The notes under the pieces: generated by a model
What the model was told of the DNA's origin: nothing
Seen by the model: only the letters and a program-made list of their open reading frames with translations
Database searches by the model: none
Position numbers and translations under genes: made by a program
Assembly: GCF_030867095.1 (NCBI RefSeq)
Contig: NC_081824.1
Span: 345,272,203-345,336,202, forward strand
Origin: Alligator mississippiensis
Lineage: Eukaryota > Chordata > Crocodylia > Alligatoridae
Direction of reading: 5' to 3'
Length of the DNA stretch: 64,000 bases
Shown: in pieces, positions 23,021 through 34,426 of the stretch
How positions within the stretch are numbered: the first letter of the stretch is position 1
How the letters are laid out: every line of letters begins with the position of its first letter

Positions 23021-24430
23021 TAGATTCATAGATTCTAGGGTCGGAAGGGACCTCAATAGATCATCGAGTCCGACCCCCTGCATAGGCAGGAAAGAGTGCT
23101 GGGTCTAGATGACCCCAGCTAGATGCATATCCAACCTCCTCTTGAAGACCCCCAGGGTAGGGGAGAGCACCACCTCCCTTGGGAGCCCATTCCAGACCTT
23201 GGCCACTCTAACTGTGAAGTTCTTCCTAATGTCTAGTTTAAATCTGCCCTCTGCTAGCTTGTGGCCATTATTTCTTGTAACCCCCGGGGGTGCCTTGGTG
23301 AATAAAACCTCACCAATTCCCTTCTGTGCCCCCGTAATGAACTTATAGGCAGGCACAAGGTCGCCTCTCAACCTTCTCTTGAGGAGGCTGAAGAGGTCCA
23401 GGTGCCCCAGTCTCTCCTCATAGGGCTTGGCCTGCAAGCCCTTAACCATACGAGTGGCCCTTCTCTGGACCCTCTCCAGGTTATCCACATCTCTCTTGAA
23501 GTGCAGCGACCAAAATTGCACGCAGTACTCCAACTGCGGTCTGACCAGCACCCGATAGAGGGGAATTATCACCTCCTTGGTTCTGTTCGTCATGCATCTG
23601 CTGATGCACGATAAAGTGCCATTGGCTTTTCTGATGGCTTCGTCACACTGCCGACTCATGTTCATCTTAGAGTCCACTAGGACTCCAAGTTCCCTTTCCA
23701 CTTCCGTGCCACCAAGCAGGTCATTTCCTAGGCAGTAGGTATGCTGGACATTTTTCCTCCCTAGCTGCAGCACTTTGCATTTCTCCTTGTTGAATTGCAT
23801 TCTGTTGTTTTCTGCCTATTTGTCCAATCTGTCCAGGTCTGCTTGTAGTTGTTCCCTGCCCTCCGGCATGTCTACTTCTCCCCACATATTTGTGTCATCT
23901 GCAAACTTGGACAGAGTACACTTCACTCCCTCTTCCAAGTCACTGATGAAGACATTGAAGAGTATTGGTCCTAGGACTGAGCCCTGCGGGACTCCACTGC
24001 CCACACCCTTCCAGGTCGATACCGACCCATTCACTATGACTCTCTGGGTGCGACCCTCTAGCCAATTCGCCACCCACCGGACTGTGTAGTCATCCAAGTC
24101 ACAGCCTCTTAACTTGTTCACCAGTATGGGGTGGGGATACCGTATCGAAGGCCTTCCTGAAGTCTAAGTATATGACGTCAACCCCTACTCCTGTGTCCAG
24201 GCGTTTTGTAACCTGGTCATAAAAAGAGAATAGATTAGTCAGGCATGATCTACCTGCTATGAACCTGTGCTGGTTTCCCCTCAGCATAATTTGTCCTGCC
24301 AGGCTCTCGCAAATGTGAGCTTTGATAATTTTTTCAAAGACTTTGCCAAGGATGGAGGTGAGACTGACTGGCCTATAGTTGCCTGGGTTCTCCTTCCTCC
24401 TCTTCTTGAAAATGGGGACCACATTGGCCC
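23021..24430 (-). mobile_element. 5'-truncated CR1 inserted into another CR1
   Basis: The 3' tail (atagattcatagattctag) abuts the broken host CR1 at 23020/23021. The 5' edge lies within the RT N-terminus (...VVPIFKKRRKENPGNYRP) at about 24430, as expected from incomplete reverse transcription. A 3-bp cca is present at both junctions and may be a minimal target duplication. This is the younger of the two CR1s. Confidence 0.85.
23105..24422 (-). pseudogene. CR1 reverse transcriptase with intact FADD box
   Basis: Three overlapping minus-strand frames cover RT from 'FKKRRKENPGNYRPVSLTSI' through '[13 protein letters not shown]', '[14 protein letters not shown]' and '[14 protein letters not shown]' (catalytic Asp pair in FADD, about 23890) to 'YRVLVRPQLEYCVQFW' and 'NFTVRVAKVWNGLP'. 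Frame changes occur near 24110 and 23810. Motifs are well kept, which agrees with a recent insertion. Endonuclease and ORF1 are absent through 5' truncation. Confidence 0.85.
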
Positions 24431-24486
24431 ACTATGACTCCGAGATCCCTTTCCGCTTCTGTGCTCCTGACATGGTCACTTCCCAG

Positions 24487-25422
24487 CTAGTAGATATGCT
24501 GGATATTTTTGCACCCTAGGTGCAGCACTCTGCACTTCTCCTTGTTGTATTGCATCCTATTGCGTACTGCCCGCTTTTCTAACCTCTCCAGGTCTGCCTG
24601 CAATTGTTCCCTACCTTCTGGAGTGTGCACTTCACCCCACAATTTAGTATCATCCACAAACTTGGACAGAGTACACTTCACACCTGCATCCAGGTAACTG
24701 ATGAAGATATTGAAGAGTACAGGTCCAAAGACTGAACGCCGTGGGACACTACTACCCACATCCATCCAGGTCAATACCGACCCATCTACTACCACTCTCT
24801 GCGTGAGCCTGCTAAGCCAGTTTGCCACCCACCGGACCATGCAGCCTCTTAATCTATTTATGAGAATAGGATGAGATACCGTATCGAAGGCCTTGCTAAA
24901 GTCCAAGAAAACGACACCCACCTCTACTTCTGCGTCTAAGCATTTTGTGACCCCAGCATAAAACGAAACCTGATTGGTCAGGCATGATCTACCTGCTACA
25001 AATCCATGCTGGTTTCTCTGCTGCATTATTTTTCCTGCTGGACTCCCACAAATATGATCCCTCATAATCTTTTCAAAGACCTTTCCAAGGATGGAGGTGA
25101 GACTGACTGGCCTATAATTACTCAGATCCTCCTTCCTCCCCTTCTTGAAAATAGGGACCACATTGGCCTTTCTCCAGTCCTCTAGTACCTGACCTGAGCA
25201 CCATGAGCTCTCAAACAGCCATGCCAATGGTTCTGCTATGACACCAGCCAATTCCATCAGTGCCTTCGGATGCAGCTCATCTGGGCCTGCTGACTTGAAC
25301 ACATCCAGTCCATCCAAGTGACTCTGCACCAAGTCAGCATTGACAGTTGGTAGGCTGGTGTCCCTCTGATGCCCATCTAAGAATCCATTAGGAGACTTAT
25401 CTTGAACCCTGTTCAGGAACAC
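24487..25422 (-). pseudogene. CR1 reverse transcriptase, 311-codon frame
   Basis: The longest uninterrupted LINE frame in the window. In order it shows 'FKSAGPDELHPKALMELAG', 'SNYRPVSLTSILGKVFEK', 'GVVFLDFSKAFDTVSHP', 'SVPRRSVFGPVLFNIFIS' and 'LSKFVDDTKLWGEV'. The FADD catalytic box has changed to FVDD; the two aspartates remain. '[10 protein letters not shown]' has become 'SVPRRSVFGP', so the PQG motif is lost and activity is unlikely. Confidence 0.85.
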
Positions 25423-25546
25423 TTAGGCACAAAACTCATTGAATAGCTCAGCCTTGTCCCCCCCTGTTTGTCACTTATTGCATTGCTCCTCCTTGTTTAG
25501 TAGGGGTCCTATGCTGCCCTGTGCCTTCCGTTTACTCCCTAAATAC

Positions 25547-26454
25547 CTAAAAAAAAGACTTTTTGTTGTCTTTAATTTGTGTTGCCAGCCTCAGCTCTGT
25601 AGTTGCTTTGGCCTTTCTGACTGCCTCCCTGCAAGTGAGGGCCAAGTAGGTATAGTCCTCCTTGGTAGCTTCCCCCTGCTTCCACCGACTATACGCCTTC
25701 TTTTTTGCCTTTAGGCTCCCCTGGATTTCCCTGTTTAGCCAAGAAGTTTTTTGGCTCCTTTCCCCCTTTTCCCTCGTACTGGGATAGTCTCCCTCTGTGC
25801 CCAAAGGATCACTTCCTTTAGGAACAACCAGCCTTCCTGGACTTCCATCTCGCCAATACTCTTCTCCTGCAGTGCTTCATTGACTAGACTCCTAAGCACA
25901 CTGAAGTTAGCCTTCCTAAAGTCAAGTACTTTCACCGTACCAGTTATCTTACCCACCCTACGCCATATGTGAATTCGATGGATTGGTGCTCACTGTCCCC
26001 AAGGTGACCATGAATCTGCAGCTCCCCTACCAGGTCCAACACCAAATCCAGTAAGGCATTCCCCCTAGTGGGACTGTATACCTCCTGCATTAGGTGAAGG
26101 TCCTACATGCAGGTTAAGAATTTACATGAATGGTTAGATTTGCCTGACTGCTCCTCCCAGCAGAGGTCAGGGTAGTTTAGGTCCCCCATGACAACCACGT
26201 TCCTAGACTGTACGGCCTCTGAGAGCTGCCTCAAGAATTCCAAGTCTATTTTTTTCTCTTGGTGTAGTGGTCTGTAGTAGACCCACCCCCACCAAGTCCC
26301 TTTCCCCATGACCTCCATGTATCCTAACCCACAATGCCTCAGCCTCAACTTTCTCCTTCTCTGATCCCATTTTGATTAGGGTAGATGTATAATGCTCTTT
26401 TACATAGAGAGCAACACTACTCCCTTTCCTCCCTAGTCTGTCCCTTCTGTACAA
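25547..26454 (-). pseudogene. CR1 ORF2 endonuclease and linker
   Basis: Overlapping minus frames show 'VYYRPLHQEKKIDLEFLRQ', 'NVVVMGDLNYPDLCWEEQ' (the GDFN motif reads GDLN), then 'DFRKANFSVLRSLVNEAL', 'EGWLFLKEVILWAQRETIPV' and 'TSWLNREIQGSLKAKKKAYS'. These are the endonuclease and the linker to RT. Frames change near 26200, 26100 and 25750. Confidence 0.8.
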
Positions 26455-26630
26455 CCTGTAGCCCTCAATGTGTACTGCCCAGTCATGGGTAGGGTCCCAC
26501 TAGGTTTCCGTTAGCCCCACTAAATTGAAGTTATTATCTTCAAGCAGAAGTGCAAGTTCTTCCTGCTTGTTTCCCATGCTCCTAACATTAGCATAGAGGC
26601 ACTTGAGGCCTCCGAATAGTGCCTTTGTTG

Positions 26631-26647
26631 CCCCCCCCCCCCCCCCC
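26631..26647. repeat. Poly-C tract (17 C)
   Basis: Seventeen consecutive C residues lie within the CR1, between the ends of ORF1 and the endonuclease on the minus strand. Confidence 0.95.
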
Positions 26648-26761
26648 AATTCTGATGCTCAAAGGACTCCTTGGTACTTACCTGGGGTGTACTGTTGCAT
26701 GTCTTGCAGTTTGCAGGTTCTAGACTCTCTCCATCTCCTGCTTCCCCGTCCCCTGTTGTAC

Positions 26762-27847
26762 TTAGTTTAAAGCCCAACATAGGAGGTCAGCCAACCTGTA
26801 AGAAAAGAGACTCTTACCTTTTATGGAGAAATGAAGCCCATTGCGTCCCAGGAGGTCCCTTGCGTGGAAGTGCAGATCATGGTTCAGGAAGCCAAAACCT
26901 GCACGATGGCACCAACTCCAAAGCCGCGGGTTGACTTCCCTGACACTGGTGACGTGATGCCTACTGTGACCGCTGACCAGGAGGATTGACAAGAAGACCA
27001 CCTGCACCCCCGTCTTCCTAAGCCTGGTCCCAAGAGCCTTGTAGTCACTCATGATATGATCTGGACTACTCCTGGCTGCATCATTTGTTCCCACATGGAT
27101 GAGGACCATGGGATAATTGTTGGAGGGCTGGATGAGATCAGGAATTCTCGTAGTGCCATCTCTGATCCTGGCTCTGGGCAGGCAGCAGACTTCATGTGCT
27201 GTAGGATCCAAATGACAGATGGATCCCTCTGTTCCTCTCAGCAAGGGGTTGCCCACAATGATGATGCGGCGTCTCTTCTGCTGCTTACCTGGCCGGTGCT
27301 CGGCTTGTTCAATGATGGCGGCAGGCCCCTCCAGTGCACTTCCCCCCACCGCACACTCCTCCAGTGGAGCCAGGGCCTCATATTTGTTCCCCAACTGCAC
27401 CGGGGGAGCTGTCTCTGCGGCGAGAGGTCTGGCCCCTGAGATGACCATCCTCCACTCTCCAGCATCTGCTTCAGGGCATTCTCTTGCAGCTTCTTTGCCA
27501 GTCTTGTCCTGCAGAGAATGAAAGTAGCCATCCATCTCTTCTTCAGTTGCTCAGAACCTCTGCAGCCTGCTCACCTCTGCCTGGAGTTCCCTTACCTGCC
27601 CCTGTAGGGACTCAGTCTGGGCACATGTGGGACAGGCAAGGGAACCCCCAGCCCCCTTGCTACCCCCAGGCCTCAGAGCGGGGGCCTGCGGGTAGCCCTG
27701 GCAGACAGGGAGCCAGGGCACTGCCGACCCATCCAAGGGGCCTGTCTGGGTGGAGGCCTCACAGGAGCTCCAGGCTGGAGGCAGCAGCAGGGCAGGGGCC
27801 CTGGCTGCACTCAGTGTTACCACCCCCATAGTAGCCCCCCACTTCAT
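26762..27847 (-). pseudogene. CR1 ORF1 protein, one interruption
   Basis: The N-terminal frame (27847-27551) ends with 'LACPTCAQTESLQGQVRELQ', a CxxC motif followed by a short heptad-like coil, as in the ORF1 at 12647. The second frame (27535-26762, 257 codons) gives 'IIIVGNPLLRGTEGSICHLD', 'VLIHVGTNDAARSSPDHI' and 'FSIKGKSLFSYRLADLLCWA'. These are the blocks of the SGNH/esterase domain; the GTND block is intact, while the first block reads VGNPLL where GDSLL is usual. A stop near 27541 separates the frames. Confidence 0.8.
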
Positions 27848-27960
27848 TCACTTACCTGAATACCTTGTATTCCTGCCCACGACTGGCCTATGAACTGCAT
27901 GCAAACTGCTGTCCTGTTGCCAGTCCCTGTTCGCTGGCTCCCTGGTCACAGGCAAATGAA

Positions 27961-29336
27961 AGAGGAGAGACCAGGTAGGGTATTAGGTGGAGCCAAAACT
28001 ATCAGTAAGCCCTCCTCAGGAAGATGCAGTCCTGAAATGGTAACATCAAGTCCCAGTTCCAGGCTGCATGATTCCAGGACAGCATTTGTCCTGGATTTGC
28101 AGTATTGTGCAGGGACCCGGGTTTTCAGCCCACATCCACCCCCACCCCACCATGGGCTCCACTTGGCTTGGCTTTGCTAATCTTAGGCCTCCCTCAGCAA
28201 AAAATAAAAGTCAGTGCCTATGACTCAGCTGCTCTGGCAACAGTCTGAAAATGTGACTGGGGCAAGCCTGGACTACCAATTAGAAAAACATAAGACTGTA
28301 ACTGAAGGACAGGTAAGACGTTTGTGGGACTGAGGTGAGAGGCCTGGCTGTATTTGCTTAATGGCAATATCTGTGATTTTTCATACACAGTTTCATGACA
28401 CCAATACACATGGAGGCCAGGTACAGGAGTTACACTTATTGCACAGTAGGTACATAGAAAGCACTCTACAGCCATAACTGAACAGACAGTCAGGGCACAT
28501 AGAGCTCTGTAAAAATGATGAATCCCACTCTAAGATAACCCTGGATGGATGTGGTATCAGACTTCAGCGCTGTGGGTTAGAGTGCTGTAATGAACATCTG
28601 TAGCAGATCCCACTATGATTCATGGTAGGTTGGATTCCACCAGCAATCCATGGGGCTTTGCAGCCCTCTGCTCATCCCCCATCGTAGGGTGGCAGTCTAG
28701 CTGTGGCCAGAGGTCAACTTGTCTGCCTAATCACCAGGATGGCCCTGCCCTGCCCTTGGGCTGTCAATGACAAGAGTCAGCAAAGCCTCTGTTCTCAGGC
28801 CTGTCTGCATCTTCCCTCCATGTAGCATAAATTCACCCAAACAAAGAAAACTGCTTATTGCTGAATTTCTCTTATTGCATATTGTCATGGATAAAGGTAA
28901 CCAAGTGCTGAAAGTGGGTCTGCTGCTATTTTGCCTCTGCTCAGTTAACCTGTCTTAAGAACTGATTGATCTGCACTGGTTTCTGGAAATGGGAAAGTTC
29001 CCTAGTGGAAGTAAAAATGTACTTGAACATAAACAAAATGTACATCAGCACACCTATGTATACTATTATGTAGCTTCACTACTTTCTGACTTGTCTGGGG
29101 AAACCGAATGCATGTGTAAAAAAGTAGATTATGAGAAATGCTTACACTGCCTGTGCTCAGTATAGGATGTAGGACCGGAAACCCATGCTTTTGGAATAAG
29201 AGACTTGGTGTGCTGCCCTTGGCATTTCCCTGACACGTCTCAGTGTAGTCAGGGCTTTTCGCCTGCCTGCTTATAAGAGGAAGGAGATGACTGAATGTTC
29301 TTCTTCCCCACTCCCATCACCCTGTTACAAAAAGGA
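27961..29336. other. Unannotated DNA, CR1 5' edge uncertain
   Basis: The first 100-200 bp may still be CR1 5' UTR. The rest shows no gene, repeat or RNA signal. Confidence 0.4.
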
Positions 29337-30200
29337 AGAAGAAGGAGCCAAAGAACTACAGACTGTCCAGACTTATCTCAGTTTCTGGAAAAACCATAGA
29401 GCAGGTCCTCAAGAAATCCATGTCTAAGTACCTGGAGGAGAAGATGGTGATTAGGAACAGTCAGCATGGGTTTACCAAGAGCAAGTCATGCATGCCCAAT
29501 TTGATTGCCTTCAGTTATGAAATGGCTGGCTCTGTGGATGGAGGGAGACCAGTGGTCATGATATACCTTGACTTTAGCAAGGCTTTTGCTACGTTCTCGC
29601 AAGCAAGCTAAGGAAATACGGGTTGGCTGAATGGACTGTAAGGTGGATAGAAAACTGTCTGGATCATTGGGCTCAGAGGGTAGTAGCGAATGGCTTGATG
29701 TCTAGTTGGCAGCCAGTATCAAGTGGAGTGTCCCAGGGGTTGGTCCTGGGCCCGGTTTTGTTCAATATTTTCATCAGTGACCTGGAAGATGGGATGGAAT
29801 GCACCCTCAACAAATTTGCAGATGACACCACACTTGGTGGACTAGTAGATATGCTGAAAGGTAGGGCTAGGATTCAGAGAGACCTTGACAAATTGGAGGA
29901 TTGGACTAAAAGAAATCTCATGAGATTCAATAAGGACAAGTGCAAAGTCCTGCACTTAGAATGGAAGAATCCCATGCACTGCTATAAGCTGGGGGCTGAC
30001 TGGCTAAGCAGCAGTTCTGCAGAAAAGGACTTGGGGTTTATAGTGGACAATAAACTGAATATGAGCCTACAGTGTACCCTTGTTGCCAAAAAGGGTGAAG
30101 GCATACTAGGCTGCATTAGTAGGAGCACTGCCAGCAGACAGAGAGAAGTGATTTTTTTCCCCTATTTGACACTGGTGAGGCCACCTCTGGAGTACCGCGG
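29337..30200 (+). mobile_element. CR1-type RT fragment, plus strand
   Basis: The plus strand encodes RT motifs: 'NSQHGFTKSKSCMPNLIAF', 'VVMIYLDFSKAFATFS', then after a frame change 'SGVSQGLVLGPVLFNIFIS', 'NKFADDTTLGG' (catalytic FADD, about 29810), 'AEKDLGFIVDNKLNMS' and 'LVRPPLEY'. It is a different subfamily from the minus-strand copies and lacks both the 5' part and the 3' UTR. It breaks off where the opposing copy begins. Confidence 0.85.
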
Positions 30201-30204
30201 AGAC

Positions 30205-30990
30205 AGTTCTCCAGTCATGTTAGCTGTCCCACCAATGTGGAGACTGAACAGGTTCAGGTCTTGTAGCCTCTCCTCATAGGGCCTGCCCTGCTGCCCCCGA
30301 TCATGTGAATGGCCATCCTCTGGACCCTCTTGATGTTGTCCGCATCCTTCCTGAAGTGCAGTGCCCAGAAGTGGAGGCAGTACTCCAACTGCGGCCTGAC
30401 CAATGTCGCATAGAGGGGGAGGATCACCTCCTTGGACCTACTCGTGATGCATCTGTGGATGCATGACAAGGTGCGGTTAGCCTTCCTGACAGCGTCCCCA
30501 CATTGGCTGCCTATGTTTATCTTGGAGTCTATAATGACTCCAAGATCCTTTTCTGCCTCTGTGCTGACGAGAAGGGAGTTCCCCAGCCTGTAGGTATGTT
30601 GCTGGTTCTTTCTCCCTAGGTGCAGTACCCTGCACTTGTCAGTATTGAATCCCATCTTATTCTCATCCGCCCACCTCTGTAACCTGTCCAGATCCAATTG
30701 CAGCCTGTCCCTCCCTTCTAGCGTGCTCACTTATCCCCACATCTTAGTGTCAGCTGCGAATTTGAACAAGGTGCTTTTCACCCCCTCCTCCAAGTCGCTG
30801 ATGAAGATCTTGAACAGTGCGGGCCCGAGGACCGAGACCTGGGGAACCCCACTGCCCACGTCCCTCCAGGTCGAAAATGACCCCTCCACCACCACTCTCT
30901 GGGTGCGGCCCTCCAGCCAATTGGCAACCCATCTAACTGTGAAGGCATCAACACCACAGTCCCTCTCACAGCACCCCCTCCTGCCTACCC
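30205..30990 (-). mobile_element. CR1 RT fragment, minus strand
   Basis: The minus strand encodes '[18 protein letters not shown]', '[14 protein letters not shown]' (FADD box changed to FAAD, first Asp lost), 'AEKDLGVIIDSKINIGSQC', 'YATLVRPQLEYCLHFW' and 'DADNIKRVQRMAIHMIGG'. Both the 3' UTR and 5' part are missing. It lies tail to tail with the plus-strand fragment at 29337-30200. Confidence 0.85.
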
Positions 30991-32072
30991 ATCCCATTCA
31001 ATTGAGAATAGGGCACACCCTTGGGTGTACCTGGGTTACATTATGACTCTTCCAGAGTAAGGTCGAAGAGCAATTTATCCTAAAAATGAAGCAGAAAGGA
31101 CGTTCCAAATAAGAAAGGTCACTTTGCTATTACATTTGCTTGTATTCTTGTAAATTCCAAATTTTCAAGAACTGGACTGCAAAAACTAGGAGTATGGCTT
31201 TGAAATAATGAAATTCTTGAAAAATATCAAATCTGGGGGTCATTTGTTTGATTTATGGGCTTTCAACCTGAAAAGGGCCACCTGAGTCATACTTACAAGC
31301 TTTCCTCTTCAGTAATGCAGATTTATGACTGAAGTCACTTAAAGAAATAACTTAAAAGTTACTTAAAAGTAAAAAGTTTTAGAAAATGACATTATATAGC
31401 ACATTACTCTACAGCTAGTTCCTATAATCAAAATAAGAAAATATTTTTATTTGAAATCAGCTGAAGCAGTGACAGAGTACTGCTACTACTCAGAATGAAT
31501 GATGACAACAGAATTTGGCTATAGGATACTTTAAACTTCTCTACAAGTTATATGTAATTTATTACTTTTGCTAAGGTTTTTGTGAAATGATGTATTCTTT
31601 CTAGTATTGATTTGGAATTCTGTTTCAGAAAAACTTCACTAGTATAATGCAACAAACAGGCACTAAAACAAGAAACAAATGTACTCAGGTATTTTTATCA
31701 GTCTTTAAAAATTAATCAAAAACCATGCTAGGAAATAAATAAAACACTGGTTACTAAAAGAAAATCTGTTTTTGCAACACAATCAGGCTATTTCCTCCAA
31801 CCTTCCAGCAGTAATTGGGTCATTTACCCACATCTCATATGTCTTACTTCCTCCCTTCAGCATTGGTTTTGATGTCTTCAAAGAAAAATCAAATATTTCT
31901 GTACTTCTCAGCAATGTTTTGCTATCCTGTGTACCATAATGTTTTAGTAATTTCAAAAACTCAGTTTACTCTGTGACCTTTATTTATTCTTACTTTCATT
32001 TCATTTTCCTTTTCCTTCTCACCATCTTGTAGATCTTAGTATAGATATTCTTTTGTCCTTTTCTGTCTATTT

Positions 32073-32078
<6 letters not shown>
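30991..32078. other. Unannotated AT-rich DNA
   Basis: No gene, repeat or RNA feature seen. Confidence 0.4.

Positions 32079-32114
<36 letters not shown>
32079..32114. repeat. (CA)n microsatellite
   Basis: Eighteen CA units, followed by a shorter TA/TG tract to about 32145. Confidence 0.95.
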
Positions 32115-32118
<4 letters not shown>

Positions 32119-32472
32119 GATTTTTATATATATGTGTGTGTGTAATACAGTATACACACACACCATCATATTAATGTTTAAATGAATGTTTAAATTTTGA
32201 TTTTTTTTAAAAGCTGCTGCTTCTTCTTCCTTCCAAACATCTTCAGATCAGGATTTGGTTTCTGCCTTCCTGCCTGCATTTCTCCCTTTTTCATTTTGGG
32301 GTTTTATTCTGCCCTTCTCTAAAACTATAAACATATTACATTTTCTTCATTCTAGTTCCTTTTCTTTATTGATTATCTCCCTTTTCTTCACCTTCTCTTT
32401 TCTTCTTTTTATCAGTTTGTATGTCTTCATTCCTTTAAGCCTACATGTTTCAGCCACTATGGAAATTTGGTA

Positions 32473-33047
32473 CAGGCAGTCCTCGAATTATGTTTTGAGT
32501 TACAACGTTTCGCATTTACAATGTTTATAAATTGACACCCTGTTTCAACTTTACAACACCAGTTTTGACTTACAATGCTTGATCTGATGCAATGCCATGC
32601 CAGTGAACAAATTCGCTGTGTCATCCATCTCCCTGGAGAACATCTGTCCAAACTTCCTTGGACACTTTCTTTAAGAAAGCAGACAAGACTCCAGAAAAAC
32701 CTGCAGCCAAGACTCCTGAGAAAATTCCAGCCAAGACTCCTTCAAAAAATCTAACCAAGAGCCTTTCAAAAAGTCCAGCAAAGTCACCTCAAAGATGTCC
32801 TTCCAAATCAATACGATTGCTAATTACAATATAAATACATTAATGTAGCTATATTACTCATCTATAATTAATTGAGTACAAAATTCTGGGGTATTTTGGT
32901 GAAAATAGGGTATTGGGCCTTGGTTCAGGAACCAAACCCCCATTTATAACATTGTTTCCTATGAGAAAATTGGTTCTGAGTTATAATGTTTCGACTTAAG
33001 ACATGGTTTTCAGGAACCAATTATGTCATAAATCCGAGGACTGCCTG
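32473..33047 (+). mobile_element. Tigger/pogo-type element, internally deleted
   Basis: The termini CAGGCAGTCCTCGAATTATG and, reversed, CAGGCAGTCCTCGGATTTAT match over the first 13 bases. TA duplications flank the element (32471-32472 and 33048-33049). Terminal sequence and TA target are typical of Tigger elements in the Tc1/mariner superfamily. At 575 bp it keeps only the tail of the transposase gene. The superfamily assignment comes from the ends plus the tail peptide. Confidence 0.8.
32655..32834 (+). pseudogene. Tigger transposase C-terminal tail
   Basis: Sixty plus-strand codons to a TAA stop begin 'SLDTFFKKADKTPEKPAAK' and continue with repeats of a KTPEK/KTPSK type and a final RCPSKSIR region. 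FFKKA-type tails are typical of the C-terminus of Tigger/pogo transposases. The DNA-binding and DDE catalytic domains are gone, so no enzyme is encoded. The frame has no start of its own. Confidence 0.6.
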
Positions 33048-33137
33048 TATTGTAGAAGTCAGGACAGCATAAAAATGTCAAGTGTTGACATTTATTAAGA
33101 GCATGTATAGAAATATTGTAGGACAATGTTAGATGAT

Positions 33138-33344
33138 CAGAGATCCTGGTTTTCTCTGATAAAAAATCTCCAATTTTCAGTTTAAAAAAAGTAGCCCCAA
33201 ATCCACATTTTCCCATGATTAAAACAAAACACCATAATATATATAGTGGTGTTTCATTTTAATCATGGAAAAATGTGGATTTGTGTTACTTTTTTTAAAC
33301 CGAAAATTGAGGATTTTTTTCATCAGAGAAAACCAGGATCTTTG
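33138..33344. mobile_element. Foldback hAT-like element
   Basis: CAGAGATCCTGG to CCAGGATCTTTG, near-palindromic, centre 'ataatatatatag'. Flanks tagatgat and atgatcag share 4 of 8 positions when aligned at the element edges, so the duplication is weak here. Confidence 0.85.
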
Positions 33345-33797
33345 ATGATCAGCAACTGCTTTTATTTAAACTACAGTTCACATACATTCGGTTGAGACTT
33401 CTTTGATTTTGGCAATGAAGAACTTGGAAAACCTCACTTTCATTGAGGTTGGTTCCTATTGCTTGCTCTGATGGATGGTTGCCATGATCCTCAGTCTGTC
33501 TTCAGGACTCTGCAGTGTAGTCACTGACTCCACTCAATAGCTCCCAGCCTTCCGGGGCTAGAAGCAACAAAAGGACCAGACCAAAGGTGAGAGTTCTCTG
33601 CCACCTTTACTAAAAATTCCTTGGTCATGTCCCACAGTCCTGTTTCTGGACCTGTCTGTCACCAGAAATGTTCTTTCGTTGCTGAAGCCCATCCAGCAGT
33701 CTTTCCTGCCCAATCGCAGGGGGGCTGAACCTGATGATCTCATGAGCTCCCTTCCAGCCTCTGGAAGAGGGGAATCCTGACTTTCCCCAGGTACAAG

Positions 33798-33933
33798 ATA
33801 TTATGGAAATACCCACAATTTAAGCATTGGCGCCTGATTGACTATGTCCTTATCATCCGTACCTGGGATCTCAAAGATGTCTGCATCACCTTAACTATGC
33901 TTGGAGCTGATGATTGCTGGACTGATCACTGAG
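33798..33933 (+). pseudogene. LINE endonuclease C-terminal part
   Basis: The translation contains 'FKHWRLIDYVLIIRTWDLKDV' and ends 'LGADDCWTDH' before a stop. These match the DY and TDH blocks at the end of apurinic-type LINE endonucleases. Weaker similarity continues to about 34080 ('RLKDSSKQNLFYQCLN'). The catalytic N-terminal half is not recognisable upstream. Confidence 0.65.
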
Positions 33934-34137
33934 TCATCCATTCAGTTATGTCACTCAAACTGGCTCTCAAATGACAGCTGCAGCAGAAGCAATCCCGATG
34001 GAAGATCACCATTGAAAGACTCAAGGACTCAAGCAAGCAAAACCTCTTCTACCAGTGTCTCAACAAAAAAACAGGTGAATTCCCATCAGTAACAATGTCA
34101 GCAGCATGTGGGGTACCCTCAAGGCCAGCATCATCAG

Positions 34138-34357
34138 CAGGGATCCTTGTTTTCTCTGATTAAAAAAAATCCCCAGTTTTTGGATTTAAAGAAGGAACCC
34201 CAAAACCACATTTTTCTGTGTTTCAGTTTATGTATAGATATATCTCTATATTAGTGGTGTTTCATTTTAATCATGGGAAAATGTGGATTCGGGGTTACTT
34301 TTTTTATTAAAAAATTGGGGATTTTTTTTTTTTAATTTGAAAATACCAGAATCCCTG
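34138..34357. mobile_element. Foldback hAT-like element
   Basis: CAGGGATCCTTG to CCAGAATCCCTG with a 'tagatatatctata' centre. Flanks atcatcag (34130-34137) and gtcatgag (34358-34365) match at 6 of 8. Inserted in the third LINE. Confidence 0.85.
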
Positions 34358-34426
34358 GTCATGAGCACCTGTGAAGAGACACTTGGATTCTCTACAAGGA
34401 AACATTGAAGCTAGTTTGATAAGAAT

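Larger units (their letters stand above)
24431..27960 (-). mobile_element. 5' part of the full-length CR1 (interrupted)
   Basis: On the minus strand this segment holds a 5' UTR (right edge uncertain, about 27.9-28.2 kb), ORF1 (27847-26762), the ORF2 endonuclease (about 26454-25547) and RT down to 'AERDLGVIV' at 24431. There the inserted CR1 begins. With 22362-23020 it makes one CR1 of about 4.2 kb. Confidence 0.85.
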
